Assembly: GCA_030680415.1 (NCBI GenBank)
Contig: JAUXVE010000054.1
Location: 1-35,332, forward strand
Reading direction: 5' to 3'
Source of the DNA: Rubrivivax sp.
GTDB taxonomy: Bacteria > Pseudomonadota > Gammaproteobacteria > Burkholderiales > Burkholderiaceae_C
Length of the DNA stretch: 35,332 nt
Below are positions 1 through 8,430 of this stretch, piece by piece. Positions within the stretch are counted from its first letter, which is position 1, and every line of letters begins with the position of its first letter. Below the pieces are notes generated by a model. The model was not told the DNA's origin and searched no databases. It worked only from the letters and a program-made list of their open reading frames with translations. The position numbers and the translations under genes are program-made.

Positions 1-645
1 CCGCAACAGCCCCTCGCTGCACCCCGTCGTCTGCACCGCCTTGCTCGTCGCTTCCATCGCCCGTCTCCTCGTCGGATTGCAATGGAAGCGGAAGTTATCG
101 GGAGTGCAGCGTCATTTCATGCAGGCTTGCCGGAAGGACACAGTGCAGTGCGCGCGACATCTTAGGCCGCGGTGGCGAATCCAGCGACTTCCCGCTGGGC
201 CCCAGTCCGGGTCCCCGCTTCGAGAGTCGCCTTCGTCGCGGCTCAATGTCCGAACTCCGCCCTGGAACCGCCAAGTGCCCAGAGCCCCTTTGCCTTGCGT
301 CGTCGTCGGTGTGACCTCCGCGAGGAAGGCATGCACTGCCTCCTGGAAGGGCGTTACCCCTTCGTCGTCTCTCGTACGGGCTCATGCGCCAAACCTGTTG
401 CCCTCCACCCGGCTGCTCCCGAGGTGCACGCACCCGTTACTTCCCCCAGGACATTGGCCTTCCCCGCGTTAGGACCAGGTCGGCGCATCGCCTCACCTCG
501 ACAGCTACTTCCGTCGAGACTCTTTTTCGGAGCTGCAGTCATTGAAATCAACGACCGTGCGGCGCCCTCAACCCGCTTTTCCGCATCGAAGTGCCCAGGA
601 GCGCCTGGGGAAGCCGCGCAAGAGTCGCGCAGCGATGGCTGCACG
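1..645. other. Unassigned region left of hipA
   Basis: This stretch holds no gene I can support. Open frames exist on both strands, the longest continuing antisense through hipA, but none has a recognisable domain, a good ribosome binding site or a plausible composition; they are rich in Arg, Pro and Ser, as expected of random frames in GC-rich DNA. No tRNA, rRNA or insertion-sequence end is visible. Because it lies on the far side of the accessory genes from the tRNA-Arg junction, it may be decayed mobile DNA, but this is inference from position only. Confidence 0.5.
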
Positions 646-1974
646 TCAGAGCCCTTCGACGCCGGCCAGGAACCGCTCGGCCTCGGCCATCATGCCCTTC
701 GAGATGGCGTCCCAGGACTTGCTGTGAAAGTCCCTGGGCAAACGCGCCTCGACCGCCGCCAACGCGGGGCCGACCTGCTCGACGAAGCCCACCATCGCGT
801 TCCAGACCACCGGCCCGCCGTTCTTCATGGCCAGTTGGTGCCAGTGCCTGGTCTGGATGGTGTCGAAGCGGTAGTGGACATTCCTGGAACGTATCGCCAT
901 GGCCAGCCCCGCCTGCCGGCGGTTGTACTGGTTCGGGCCTTTGCCGAAGTAGGGCCACATCGACAGGATGTCGTAGAGCGGCGTCATGACGTACGTGTCG
1001 CCAGGCTGCAGAAAGATCGAGTAGTTCTTGGCGTGGCCATCGGTCGCAGCCATCAACCAGAAGGCCAGCTGCGTGAGCTGAAACGCCAACGTGTCCTGCT
1101 GCGCATCGGCGCTGCCGGTGAGCAACTGCAGGCACTTCGACATGCCGGGCCCGCCGTCGTGTTCGTGCTTCTGCTTTGGCGAGAACCCCAGCGCCTGGCA
1201 GAAGTCTTCCTGCGGCAGCCGCGCGATCCAGGCGCCGTCGTCCATCCACGCGCGGTCGAAGCGCTCGACGACAAGGACGGTCTGGTCGCCGAATGTCGCC
1301 ATCGTCGTCGGCGCCACGGGTAGGCCAAGTTCCGCAACGATCTGTGCACAGGCCCATTCGTTCCGGACCGAATCGGAGAGGTCGACACGCCGCGAACCGC
1401 CGACCAGGCCCAGTGGCAGCTTGAAGATGTGCGTCGTCGGCGTCGCGCCGTGCGGCCGGCACCAGCGCCCGCCCGCTTGGGTGAGCGCAGTCTTCTCCTG
1501 AGCACCGGCGATCGAGATGCGGAACAGATCGTCGTCGGGCTGGCGTAGCGAGCCCGGCCCCACGTCGGCAGGAACAGCCCGCAGGATGTCGACGATCTGC
1601 CCCTCGTCCAGGGGTTTGCACTCGACGCGGTTCCAGCCTGCCGGGGTCGTCTCCTCGGGCAGCAACTGAACCGCACCGACGCAGTCACGGCCGATGGCCT
1701 CAAGCAGCGAGAACGCGTCGGCGCTCTTCGTCTTGAAGCGCCGGCTCAGACGTTCCCGAATCCTGTCGTTGTCCGGCAGCAGGTTGTCGAAGTAGTTGGC
1801 AACCGCATCGCCGCGGACCTCGCGCGAGGTGGTGATGGGCAGTGACAACGACAGCGATCGGACCTTGGGCGACCTGAGCCAGGAAGCGTCGTAGACGAAA
1901 GAGTGCGTGGCACGATCGACGGTCCAGGTGCCCACCAACTCGCCGTTCATCCAGGCATTGAGCGCAGTCGTCAC
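646..1974 (-). CDS. hipA: HipA-family serine/threonine kinase toxin
   Basis: Toxin half of a type II toxin-antitoxin pair. E. coli HipA phosphorylates glutamyl-tRNA synthetase and induces dormancy; the target here is inferred by family. The 442 residues match the usual HipA length (about 440). Kinase landmarks are visible: the ATP-loop SIAGAQEKTAL at about 154-164 (in E. coli this loop carries the autophosphorylated serine), the ERFDR segment near 237-241, the catalytic TDGHAKNYS at 311-319 and the metal-binding Asp in YDILS near 335. All look intact, so the toxin is probably active. It starts at GTG, and the stop codon of hipB overlaps this start as GTGA, so translation is probably coupled. 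It belongs to the accessory block left of tRNA-Arg. Confidence 0.93.
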   Translation of the reverse strand: MTTALNAWMNGELVGTWTVDRATHSFVYDASWLRSPKVRSLSLSLPITTSREVRGDAVANYFDNLLPDNDRIRERLSRRFKTKSADAFSLLEAIGRDCVGAVQLLPEETTPAGWNRVECKPLDEGQIVDILRAVPADVGPGSLRQPDDDLFRISIAGAQEKTALTQAGGRWCRPHGATPTTHIFKLPLGLVGGSRRVDLSDSVRNEWACAQIVAELGLPVAPTTMATFGDQTVLVVERFDRAWMDDGAWIARLPQEDFCQALGFSPKQKHEHDGGPGMSKCLQLLTGSADAQQDTLAFQLTQLAFWLMAATDGHAKNYSIFLQPGDTYVMTPLYDILSMWPYFGKGPNQYNRRQAGLAMAIRSRNVHYRFDTIQTRHWHQLAMKNGGPVVWNAMVGFVEQVGPALAAVEARLPRDFHSKSWDAISKGMMAEAERFLAGVEGL

Positions 1975-2363
1975 CAGGTGCCCTTCTTCGGACGAATCAC
2001 GATGCCGGTCCGCGGTGCAGACTGGGTAGCCACGGATGGACTGCGGCGCCCCGCAGGGTTTGGAGCCCGCTTCGCTGCCGACCTTGGCGCGGACTGCGGT
2101 TCCTTCGGCTCTGCGGCAGGCACCTCCCGGCTTTCGGAGCCTGGACTATCGGTGCTGTGCAGATGCAAGGTGCCGCCCAGCGCCGCCAGTACCTTCGTGA
2201 GTTGGTCCAGGCTGACGGTTCCAGGATTGGCCTCGATCTCGGCGATGCGGGCTTGCTTGACGCCCACCAAGAGACCCAACTGGGACTGCGTCAGCCCAAG
2301 GCGCTTGCGCAACGCCCGCAGATGTGGCTTCAATTGGTCGGAGATGCGGAGAGGAAAACTCAT
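1971..2363 (-). CDS. hipB: HipB-family antitoxin, XRE helix-turn-helix
   Basis: DNA-binding antitoxin that neutralises HipA and represses its own operon. Residues ~10-65 form an XRE/Cro-type helix-turn-helix (RKRLGLTQSQLGLLVGVKQ, then IAEIEANPGTVSLDQL), followed by the ALGGTLHLH strand typical of HipB. The last ~55 residues are a Pro/Ala/Arg/Lys-rich, probably disordered tail ending KKGTW; E. coli HipB is only 88 residues and lacks so long a tail. I chose the ATG at 2363 (130 aa) because the predicted transcript starts near 2387. A GTG at 2384 would add seven residues and leave almost no leader. The stop overlaps the hipA GTG start by four bases. Confidence 0.88.
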   Translation of the reverse strand: MSFPLRISDQLKPHLRALRKRLGLTQSQLGLLVGVKQARIAEIEANPGTVSLDQLTKVLAALGGTLHLHSTDSPGSESREVPAAEPKEPQSAPRSAAKRAPNPAGRRSPSVATQSAPRTGIVIRPKKGTW

Positions 2364-2393
2364 TGGCGTGGGAGTCGCTTTCACCGGGCCGGC

Positions 2394-2435
2394 ACTATAC
2401 TGGCTAAGGCCAGTTTATGCAAATTACTGGCCAGA
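2394..2435 (-). promoter_or_regulatory. hipBA promoter with two operator-like palindromes
   Basis: On the minus strand TTGCAT (2422-2417), a 17-bp spacer and TATAGT (2399-2394) form a good sigma-70 promoter. The spacer contains a perfect inverted repeat, ACTGGC-N4-GCCAGT (2399-2414). A second, shorter copy of the same motif (ACTGGCCAGA, 2426-2435) lies just upstream of the -35, with centres 24 bp apart. A dimeric HipB repressor bound there would cover the promoter. The geometry is seen directly; binding by HipB is inferred from autoregulation in the family. Confidence 0.75.
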
Positions 2436-2510
2436 TGTAGTTTCTTGCCAATCCCGCAGCGCCTGTCGGCTGGCGCCGGCCCCCGTTCGCCTCGTCGATG
2501 CAGGCGTTGG

Positions 2511-5500
2511 TCAGGCCCGCTGTCCCAATTCGAACAAACGCTTGAGCTCCTGCTCGGGCAGTTGCCCGATCCACGTCTCGCCGGTGCCCACGGCCATCTC
2601 GGCCAGCTCGCGCTTGCTGCGGATCATGGCGTCGATGCGTTCCTCGAAGGTGCCCCGGGTGATGAAACGGTGCACCTGCACGTTGCGCTGCTGTCCGATG
2701 CGGTAGGCGCGGTCAGTGGCCTGCGCTTCGACGGCAGGGTTCCACCAGAGGTCGAAGTGCACCACGTGGCTGGCCGCGGTCAGGTTCAGGCCCGTGCCGC
2801 CCGCCTTCAGCGACAGCAGGAAGACGCGTTCGGCAGGTTCGGTCTGAAAGCGCTCGACCATCTTGTCGCGTCGCGCACGGGCCACGCCGCCGTGCAGGAA
2901 TTGAGGCTCGCGTCCTCGGCGCTGACTCTGACGTTCAGGCAGCCAGCGTTGCAGCAGTTCGCCCATCTCGCGAAACTGGGTGAAGACCAGCACCTTCTCG
3001 CGCGCGGCCTCGATCTCGTCGAGCAGATCGAACAGCCGTTCGACCTTGCCCGAAGCCAGTGGATCGTCGCCACCTTGCTTGAGGTACTGCGCCGGGTGGT
3101 TGCAGACCTGCTTGAGCGCCAGGATCATCTGCAGCACCAAGCCCTGGCGCTGGAAGGTGTCGGACTCGCCGGCGATGCTGGCCAGGCCCTCGCGCACGAC
3201 CGATTCGTACAGCGCCACCTGCGCCTTGCTCAGCGTGCAGTGCTGGTTCTGCTCGATCTTGTCGGGCAGGTCGCTGATGATGGTCTTGTCGCTCTTCAGG
3301 CGTCGCAGCAGGAAGGGCGCCAGCACACGCTTGAGTCGCTCGGCCGCGGCAGCGTCGCGGTCGGTCTGGATGGGCGTGGCGAACTCACGGCCGAAATGCG
3401 CGAGGCCACCGAGGTAGCCCGCCTGCGCGAAGTCGACGATCGACCAGTAGTCCGACAAGCGGTTCTCCACCGGCGTGCCGCTCATCGCCACGTGCGTGGC
3501 CGCACCGATCGCCTTGACCGCCTTCGTCTGCGCCGCCGCCGGGTTCTTCAGGTTCTGCGCTTCGTCCACCACCACGATGCGCCAAGGCAAGGCCTTCAGC
3601 CCGGCCGACTCGGCACGCGCCACGCCGTAGGTCGTCAGCAACACGTCGGTGCGCGCCGTGCCAGCGGTGTCGTAGGCGAGGGCCCGCTTGCTGCCGTGGT
3701 AGATCTCCACCGACAAGGCCGGCGCGAAGCGCACCACTTCCTTCTGCCAGTTGGTCAGCAGGCTGGTGGGCACGATCACCAACGCGCGGCCGGCGTCCAG
3801 CTCGCCACGCTCCTTCAGGTGCAGCAGCAGCGCAATCACCTGCAGCGTCTTGCCCAGGCCCATGTCGTCGGCGATCACGCTGCCCAGGCCGAGCCGGGCA
3901 TTGCGTGCCAGCCATTCGTAGCCGCGTACCTGGTAGGGCCGCATGGCAGCCTGCAGCCCGTTCGGCAAGGCGATCGGGGCACTGTCCTTGAGCTCGTCCA
4001 GCAGCTTCTGCGCCGCCTTGTTGAGGCCCACCGGCGCGCCCTCGAAGCTGCCGGCCAGGGCAACGCGCAGCAGGTCCTGCGCGCCCAGGCGCGGCGGCTT
4101 GGCCAGTTGCTGGCGCAACTGCTCGATGGCGCCCGGGTCGAGATAGACGTATTCGCCCCTGAAGCGCACCACGCCCGTGGTCTTGCCGAGCAAGCGCTCG
4201 AATTCCTTGGGCGTCAGCGTTTGTTCGCCCAGCGCCACCTGCCAGTCGAACGAGAAGATCTGGTCCGCCTTCAGGAACGACGGTGACGCACCGGCCGTGG
4301 CCAGAACGCACATAGCCGGCCAGCGGCGGATGAAACTCCGCCAGCAGCGCCACGGTCTGCAGCACCGCCATGCGCCGGGCCTGCCAGGCCGGCGCCTTCA
4401 TCACCGTGGCCAGTGGCGTGGGCCTGTGCAGCGACTGCGCTTCGTCGGCGACGGCGATGGACAGCGCGAAGCCGTCGCCGCTGGCAGATTCGTCGAGCTG
4501 CAGCACGGGCGCTATGGGCTGCCGCGCCAGGTGCAGGCGAGACAGCCAGGTCTGGATGCTGCCCGGCCAGGCGGTCTCGCCAGGGCCGTCGAAGTGGCCG
4601 CGTCCGGTGCCGAAGAACAGTTGGGGAACCTTGCCTTCCAGGGCCTTGGGCTTGGCCGCAGTCACCGCACTCGATTCAGCCCCCGCGAATACACCGCGGT
4701 CCAGCAGCAGCGAAAGCAGCAACCGGGCTTGGTGCCCCTCCGACAGCGCGGTGGACTTGCGACCTTGCCTGCGCTGCACCAGGCCGGCCGGCACGCCGGT
4801 GGCCGCGCGTTGCACGATGTCGCGCACCGTGGCGTCGAGTTCGGCCGGCAGCCAGCGCAGGACCAACGTGTGAGAGGCCAGCAGCATCAGCTCGGGAACC
4901 ACGGCGCCCTTGGCCAGCAGGTGCCATGCCAGCAAGCGCAGCTGCCACAACGCGGCCAGCCCAGTGGGCAGATCGTCAAGCTGCGAAGGCGCGATGGCGT
5001 CCAGCAGATCAAGCAGCTCGGGCAGCGTGCCGATGGTCGCGCCGCCCGCCTCGACGCCGGCCATCGCGACCACGGCGCTATCGTCGACCGTCAGCCGCAG
5101 CCGGCCCGTGGGCAGGGCAACGGGATGCTCTGCGGCGCTTGACTCCATCGCCTTCGCTGCCCGTCGCGCGACACGGGCCAGCTGCGCCTGGGCCAGCTCC
5201 CGAAAGTCGCCGCCGCGATGGAACACCGGGTTGGCCGGCAACACCCGCCACAGTGTCTGGCGCAGGTCCGGGATGGTGGTGAGGTCCAGCTGCGACAGTG
5301 CGCTGGCTTCTGAAGCTTCGGCGGCTGCGACGCCGACGCGAGATTCTGCGGTCGCCGACTCGCCGCCAAACAAGGCCTGCGCCACGGTCGGCACCGCGGT
5401 CGCCCCGGCATCGTCAAGCTGCACGCCGCGCTCTTTGAGTAGCGCAGGCAAGTCGATGCCGCGAAGGCTGAACACCAGGAACGGGTCGGCATCGATCTGC

Positions 5501-5937
5501 TGGCTGAGCAGGTAGATGACGGCGGCCAGGTGCTTGCACGGCACCGCCCAATCGGGACAGGAGCAGTGCATCTTCAGGTCGCTCCAACGCGCCGGGAAGA
5601 TGGGAATCCTCAGCTGCTGCGCCATCTGCAACACGGTGGGGTCGAGTTCGCGGTTGAGCAGGCCTGCCACCAGGCCCGGGTCTTCCGCGAGACGGTCCAT
5701 CAGGCGGCCGGCCTGTGGACCATCAACTTTCGGTACGCCGATTTCGACGTCGTAGGGCTTCGGGCGCGAGCCCTGCACACTGGCCGTGACCTTGGAATTC
5801 GCCACGACCAGGTCGCGCACCGCGCCCCGGTTGGCGTAGGTGCGGCCCCGTGGCAGGCGGTTGTCGTGGTCGATCTGCGTCAGGGCCTGCAGCCACTGGG
5901 CGCCCCACCAGGTGCGGCCGTACTGAGGGTGGCTCAT
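2511..5937 (-). pseudogene. SWIM zinc-finger SNF2-family helicase, frame-broken
   Basis: A Swi2/Snf2-type DNA-dependent ATPase split between two reading frames. The N-terminal part begins at the ATG at 5937 (a TTG lies 24 bases upstream) and carries a SWIM zinc finger, CSCPDWAVPCKH, at about residues 125-136. Its true frame is lost near 4310, just after HPPLAGY. The other frame (2511-4313) carries the complete ATPase: DDMGLGKT (motif I), VVVDEAQNLKN (II), AMSGTPVENRL (III), KAGGTGLNL (V) and TDRAYRIGQQ (VI). At the join the linker seems shorter than I expect for this family, so a small deletion plus frameshift is possible; a sequencing error is the alternative. The C-terminal part could start at an internal ATG (4313) and might still be made. 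These proteins are widespread in Burkholderiales; the role is remodelling or repair by inference. Confidence 0.85.
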
Positions 5938-6094
5938 CGTCTTGGCTCTTGGCGCAGGCAACGGTTTGAAGGATGGAAGAGTTCAAGGGCCGTCCATCCC
6001 CTGAACGGAACCGCCGTGCCGATTGGATCGGGCTGCACCCGCAACGGCTATGCTGAAATCCTAAGGCCTTCGACCGACACAGCTGATCTGCCGC

Positions 6095-6825
6095 ATGCCA
6101 CGCTCACCGCATCAAGCAGGAATTGATCGCTACCTGCGCACGGGAGAACACGACGAGCTGTCGCCTCACTGGCCAGGCGACAACTTTCTGGCTCGCGTGC
6201 AGTTTGCCGATTCTGCCGCGCGCAAAGCGCTGGTGGCCGCGGTGCGTCGGCGAACGACTGGCGCTGTCGCGCCCGCGGCGCTCGCGGACATCGATCTTCC
6301 CGTGTTCACCAGGGCCAAACTGGCGCCGATGGTGCACGGCTTGTTCGCCGAACAAGAACACGGCACGGTGCTGGATGCACTCGAACGGTCAGTCGTGTTC
6401 TTGACCCCGGCCACGATCGAGGCCGTGCTGGTCACTGGTCACTACCCCTTGGCTGAGCACGGTGTGGGATCTGGCCAATCTGTACCTGTTGAGCTGCGGT
6501 GCGAAGCCGATGTCGAAACACGCGCGCCCCATCGTCGGCCTGAGCGCCGAGACGACCTGCTTTGTCGCGATGGACTACTTCGGCACTCCGAGTCGCTTCG
6601 ATGACTTCGTCGTGCATGAAGCGGCGCACGTCTTCCACAACTGCAAACGGCGCACGCTGGGATTGACTGGCTCGCCTCGACGAGAGTGACTGCTTGACAT
6701 CGACTACGTGAAACGCGAGACGTTTGCCTATGCCTGCGAACGCTACAGCCGCATCCTGGAACTGGGCAGCAGTACGGCTGCCCGCCTCGAAGGACTGTCG
6801 GCAGCAGAGGCGACCGCCCTACCCG
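6095..6825 (+). pseudogene. HEAAH-motif metallopeptidase-like protein, broken
   Basis: Remnant of a conserved hypothetical protein of the kind I associate with integrative elements. The start at 6095 reads normally to about 6455 (LTPATIEAVLVTGHYPLAEH), then the frame shifts by one and continues as VWDLANLYLLSCGAKP, followed by DDFVVHEAAHVFHNCKRRT. HEAAH at 6615-6629 is a HExxH-type zinc-binding motif. A TGA at 6687-6689, after the residues SPRRE, interrupts the frame where I expect Trp. Beyond it the same frame goes on as LLDIDYVKRETFAYACERYS and stops at 6840, so both lesions lie inside one former gene. The protein's function is unknown to me; peptidase activity is suggested only by HEAAH. 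Its 3' part runs directly into the recombinase remnant. Confidence 0.8.
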
Positions 6826-6955
6826 ACTGGGGCATGCCCTGACCGGCATGCCGCAGCACTACGCCGCTGCCACGATCGCGCGTCTGGTGGAGGCGGCCAA
6901 CAAGGTGCGCGAGACGCGCGGCCGAACCACGCTGCTGCGGGTGGTCAACGGATGA
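6821..6955 (+). pseudogene. Tyrosine recombinase (integrase) C-terminal remnant
   Basis: The last ~45 codons of a phage/ICE-type integrase. Visible are LGHALTGMPQHYAAATIARL, which carries the LGH box and the Tyr-containing box II motif of tyrosine recombinases, then VEAANKVRETRGRTTLLRVV and a stop at 6953-6955. No catalytic Arg region lies upstream; the broken metallopeptidase-like gene abuts it instead, so a deletion seems to have joined the two. It points toward, and ends 89 bp from, the 3' end of tRNA-Arg, the usual place for the integrase of an element inserted at a tRNA gene. It cannot be an active enzyme. Confidence 0.75.
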
Positions 6956-6990
6956 AATCAGGAAAGGTCGCGCAGAAAGTCGCGCACAAA

Positions 6991-7026
6991 GAAAAACCGC
7001 CTAGAGGCCGAAGCGTCTAAGCGGTT
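6991..7026 (-). terminator. Rho-independent terminator of tRNA-Arg
   Basis: On the minus strand, downstream of the tRNA, AACCGCTTAGA and TCTAGGCGGTT form an 11-bp stem with one mismatch around a 10-nt loop (6995-7026). A TTTTTC tract follows at 6996-6991, reusing the last stem bases. The stem is near-symmetric, so it could also serve the plus strand, but the strong T-run is on the minus strand only. Confidence 0.75.
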
Positions 7027-7044
7027 GATCTAGAACGTAAATTC

Positions 7045-7121
7045 TGGTGCGGCTGGCAGGATTCGAACCCACGACCCCTTGGTTCGTAGCCAAGTACTCT
7101 ATCCAACTGAGCTACAGCCGC
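7045..7121 (-). tRNA. tRNA-Arg (anticodon ACG)
   Basis: A complete 77-nt tRNA with encoded CCA. The acceptor arms GCGGCTG (7121-7115) and CAGCCGC pair fully. The D arm contains AGCTCAGTTGGATAGAGT, and the anticodon stem CTTGG/CCAAG closes the loop CTACGAA with anticodon ACG at 7087-7085. The T arm contains GGGTTCGAATCC. ACG, read after A34-to-I editing, decodes CGU, CGC and CGA arginine codons. Its 3' end faces the recombinase remnant, making it the likely attachment site of the decayed element; the tRNA itself is intact. Confidence 0.97.
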
Positions 7122-7133
7122 GTGCAGCCTTGA

Positions 7134-7163
7134 AGTATAGCCTGTCCGCAGGCTGCCTCGTCA
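7134..7163 (-). promoter_or_regulatory. tRNA-Arg promoter
   Basis: TATACT (7139-7134) is a good -10 hexamer about 12 bases before the tRNA 5' end. A weak -35 (TGACGA, 7163-7158, spacer 18) overlaps the hemY stop codon. The tRNA therefore probably has its own start in the 39-bp gap after hemY, though read-through from the hem operon is also possible. Confidence 0.5.
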
Positions 7164-8408
7164 GTCGATCGCCGCAGCGGCGCGCTCGCATTCGACGGCA
7201 CGCGGCTCGTCGGACTCCTCGCGCGCCAGCGCCGCCAGTTGCCGCCAGGCCGCGCGTCGTGTTCGGGACGACAGCCCGGGTGCATCGGCCGCCTGTTCGA
7301 GCAGCCGCCTTGCCTTGCCCCAGAGTTGGCGCTCGGCGAACACCATGCCCACCGCGGCGACCACGGCGCCTTCGTGGCCGTAGGCCTGGGCCGCGCTTTC
7401 CAGGCGCGGCAGCCAGTCGCCGCCGATGCCCGGCCGTGCCTCGATCAGCGCCAGCGCCACGGCCTCGCGGTCTTCGCGCGGCAGTTCCGACAGCCGCTCC
7501 CAGAACGGGCGCAGCCATTGCCGCGCGTCCTCGGCGGCGTCCAGCTGCACGGCGCGCAGCGCGGCGCGCGACGCGACCTGCGCGTCGCGGCGATCGGCGG
7601 CGTCGATATGGCTCCACAGGCGGCGCAGTTGCTGCACGTCGTGCGCACCCTCCAGCGTGTCGGCGGCCAGCGAACGCAGCAGGCTCTGCGCCACCAGCGG
7701 CGAAAACGCCTGGTGCTTGGCCAGCAGGCGGGCCGTCTGCAGCGCTTCCAGCGGCTGCTGCGCCATGCGCGCGGCCTTCAGCCTGAGCCGCAGGGCATGG
7801 GTGCGGCGCGCGGCGCCGGGCGGCAGCGCGGCCAGCAAATCCAGTGCACGCGGCGCGTCGCGGTCGTCGAGCGCCCATTCGGCGCCGAGCAGCCGTGCAG
7901 CTTCCTCGGCGGTGCGCGGGCCGCTGCCCTGGCGCGCCGCCTTCATCGCGCGCTCCAGGGTTTCGTCACGATTGCTGCGGTCCTGCAGCCGGTGCAGGCT
8001 GCCGGCGGCGAGCAGTTCGGCCACCACGCGGAAACCGGCGTCGGTGGCCAGCGCCGGAGTTTCCTCGGCCACCGCCAGCGCCTTCTGCGCTGCCTTGCGG
8101 GCACGCCCGAAGCGCGCACTGAAGTATTCGACCAGCGACTCGCGCAGCGCCGCCTCGGCAGCGCGTTCGCGGCGCAGCGCGCGCCACTCGCCGGCACGCC
8201 GCGGCAGGCTCACCAAGGACTGGATGGCCTGCGCCGCCACGACCAGCACGCCGCAGGCGACGAGGACCAGGATCACGAACAGGTTGAGCGAGAAGTCGGT
8301 GCGCCAGCCGCGCCAGTACAGCGTCACCAGCCCGTCGTTGCTGCCCAGCGTGGTGGCCGCCACGACGGCCACCACGAACAGCAGCAACAACCAGATGACG
8401 CCGCGCAT
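7161..8408 (-). CDS. hemY: HemY-like heme biosynthesis-associated membrane protein
   Basis: Proteobacterial HemY (the TPR-containing protein, not the Bacillus protoporphyrinogen oxidase of the same name). It accompanies hemC-hemD-hemX in operons; its exact role in porphyrin metabolism is not settled. The 415 residues are normal for the family. Two hydrophobic segments lie at about 4-21 and 42-61, with the HemY_N signature (LYWRGWRTDFSLNLFVIL) between and into the second. The rest is alpha-helical, with TPR-like repeats rich in Ala, Leu and Arg, likely periplasmic or cytoplasmic depending on topology. It is the last gene of the hem operon, 22 bp after hemX, and is followed at once by tRNA-Arg. 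Confidence 0.92.
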   Translation of the reverse strand: MRGVIWLLLLFVVAVVAATTLGSNDGLVTLYWRGWRTDFSLNLFVILVLVACGVLVVAAQAIQSLVSLPRRAGEWRALRRERAAEAALRESLVEYFSARFGRARKAAQKALAVAEETPALATDAGFRVVAELLAAGSLHRLQDRSNRDETLERAMKAARQGSGPRTAEEAARLLGAEWALDDRDAPRALDLLAALPPGAARRTHALRLRLKAARMAQQPLEALQTARLLAKHQAFSPLVAQSLLRSLAADTLEGAHDVQQLRRLWSHIDAADRRDAQVASRAALRAVQLDAAEDARQWLRPFWERLSELPREDREAVALALIEARPGIGGDWLPRLESAAQAYGHEGAVVAAVGMVFAERQLWGKARRLLEQAADAPGLSSRTRRAAWRQLAALAREESDEPRAVECERAAAAID

Positions 8409-8430
8409 GGCCTGCTGCCCCGGCGCCGTC

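Noticed and set aside
172..1323. 383-codon plus-strand open frame over the left end and hipA
   Set aside because: It is antisense to hipA, has no domain and is rich in Arg, Pro and Ala as expected of a GC-rich shadow frame.
2157..4286. 709-codon plus-strand open frame opposite the helicase
   Set aside because: Gln/Arg/Leu-rich shadow of the helicase ATPase; no start signal or domain.
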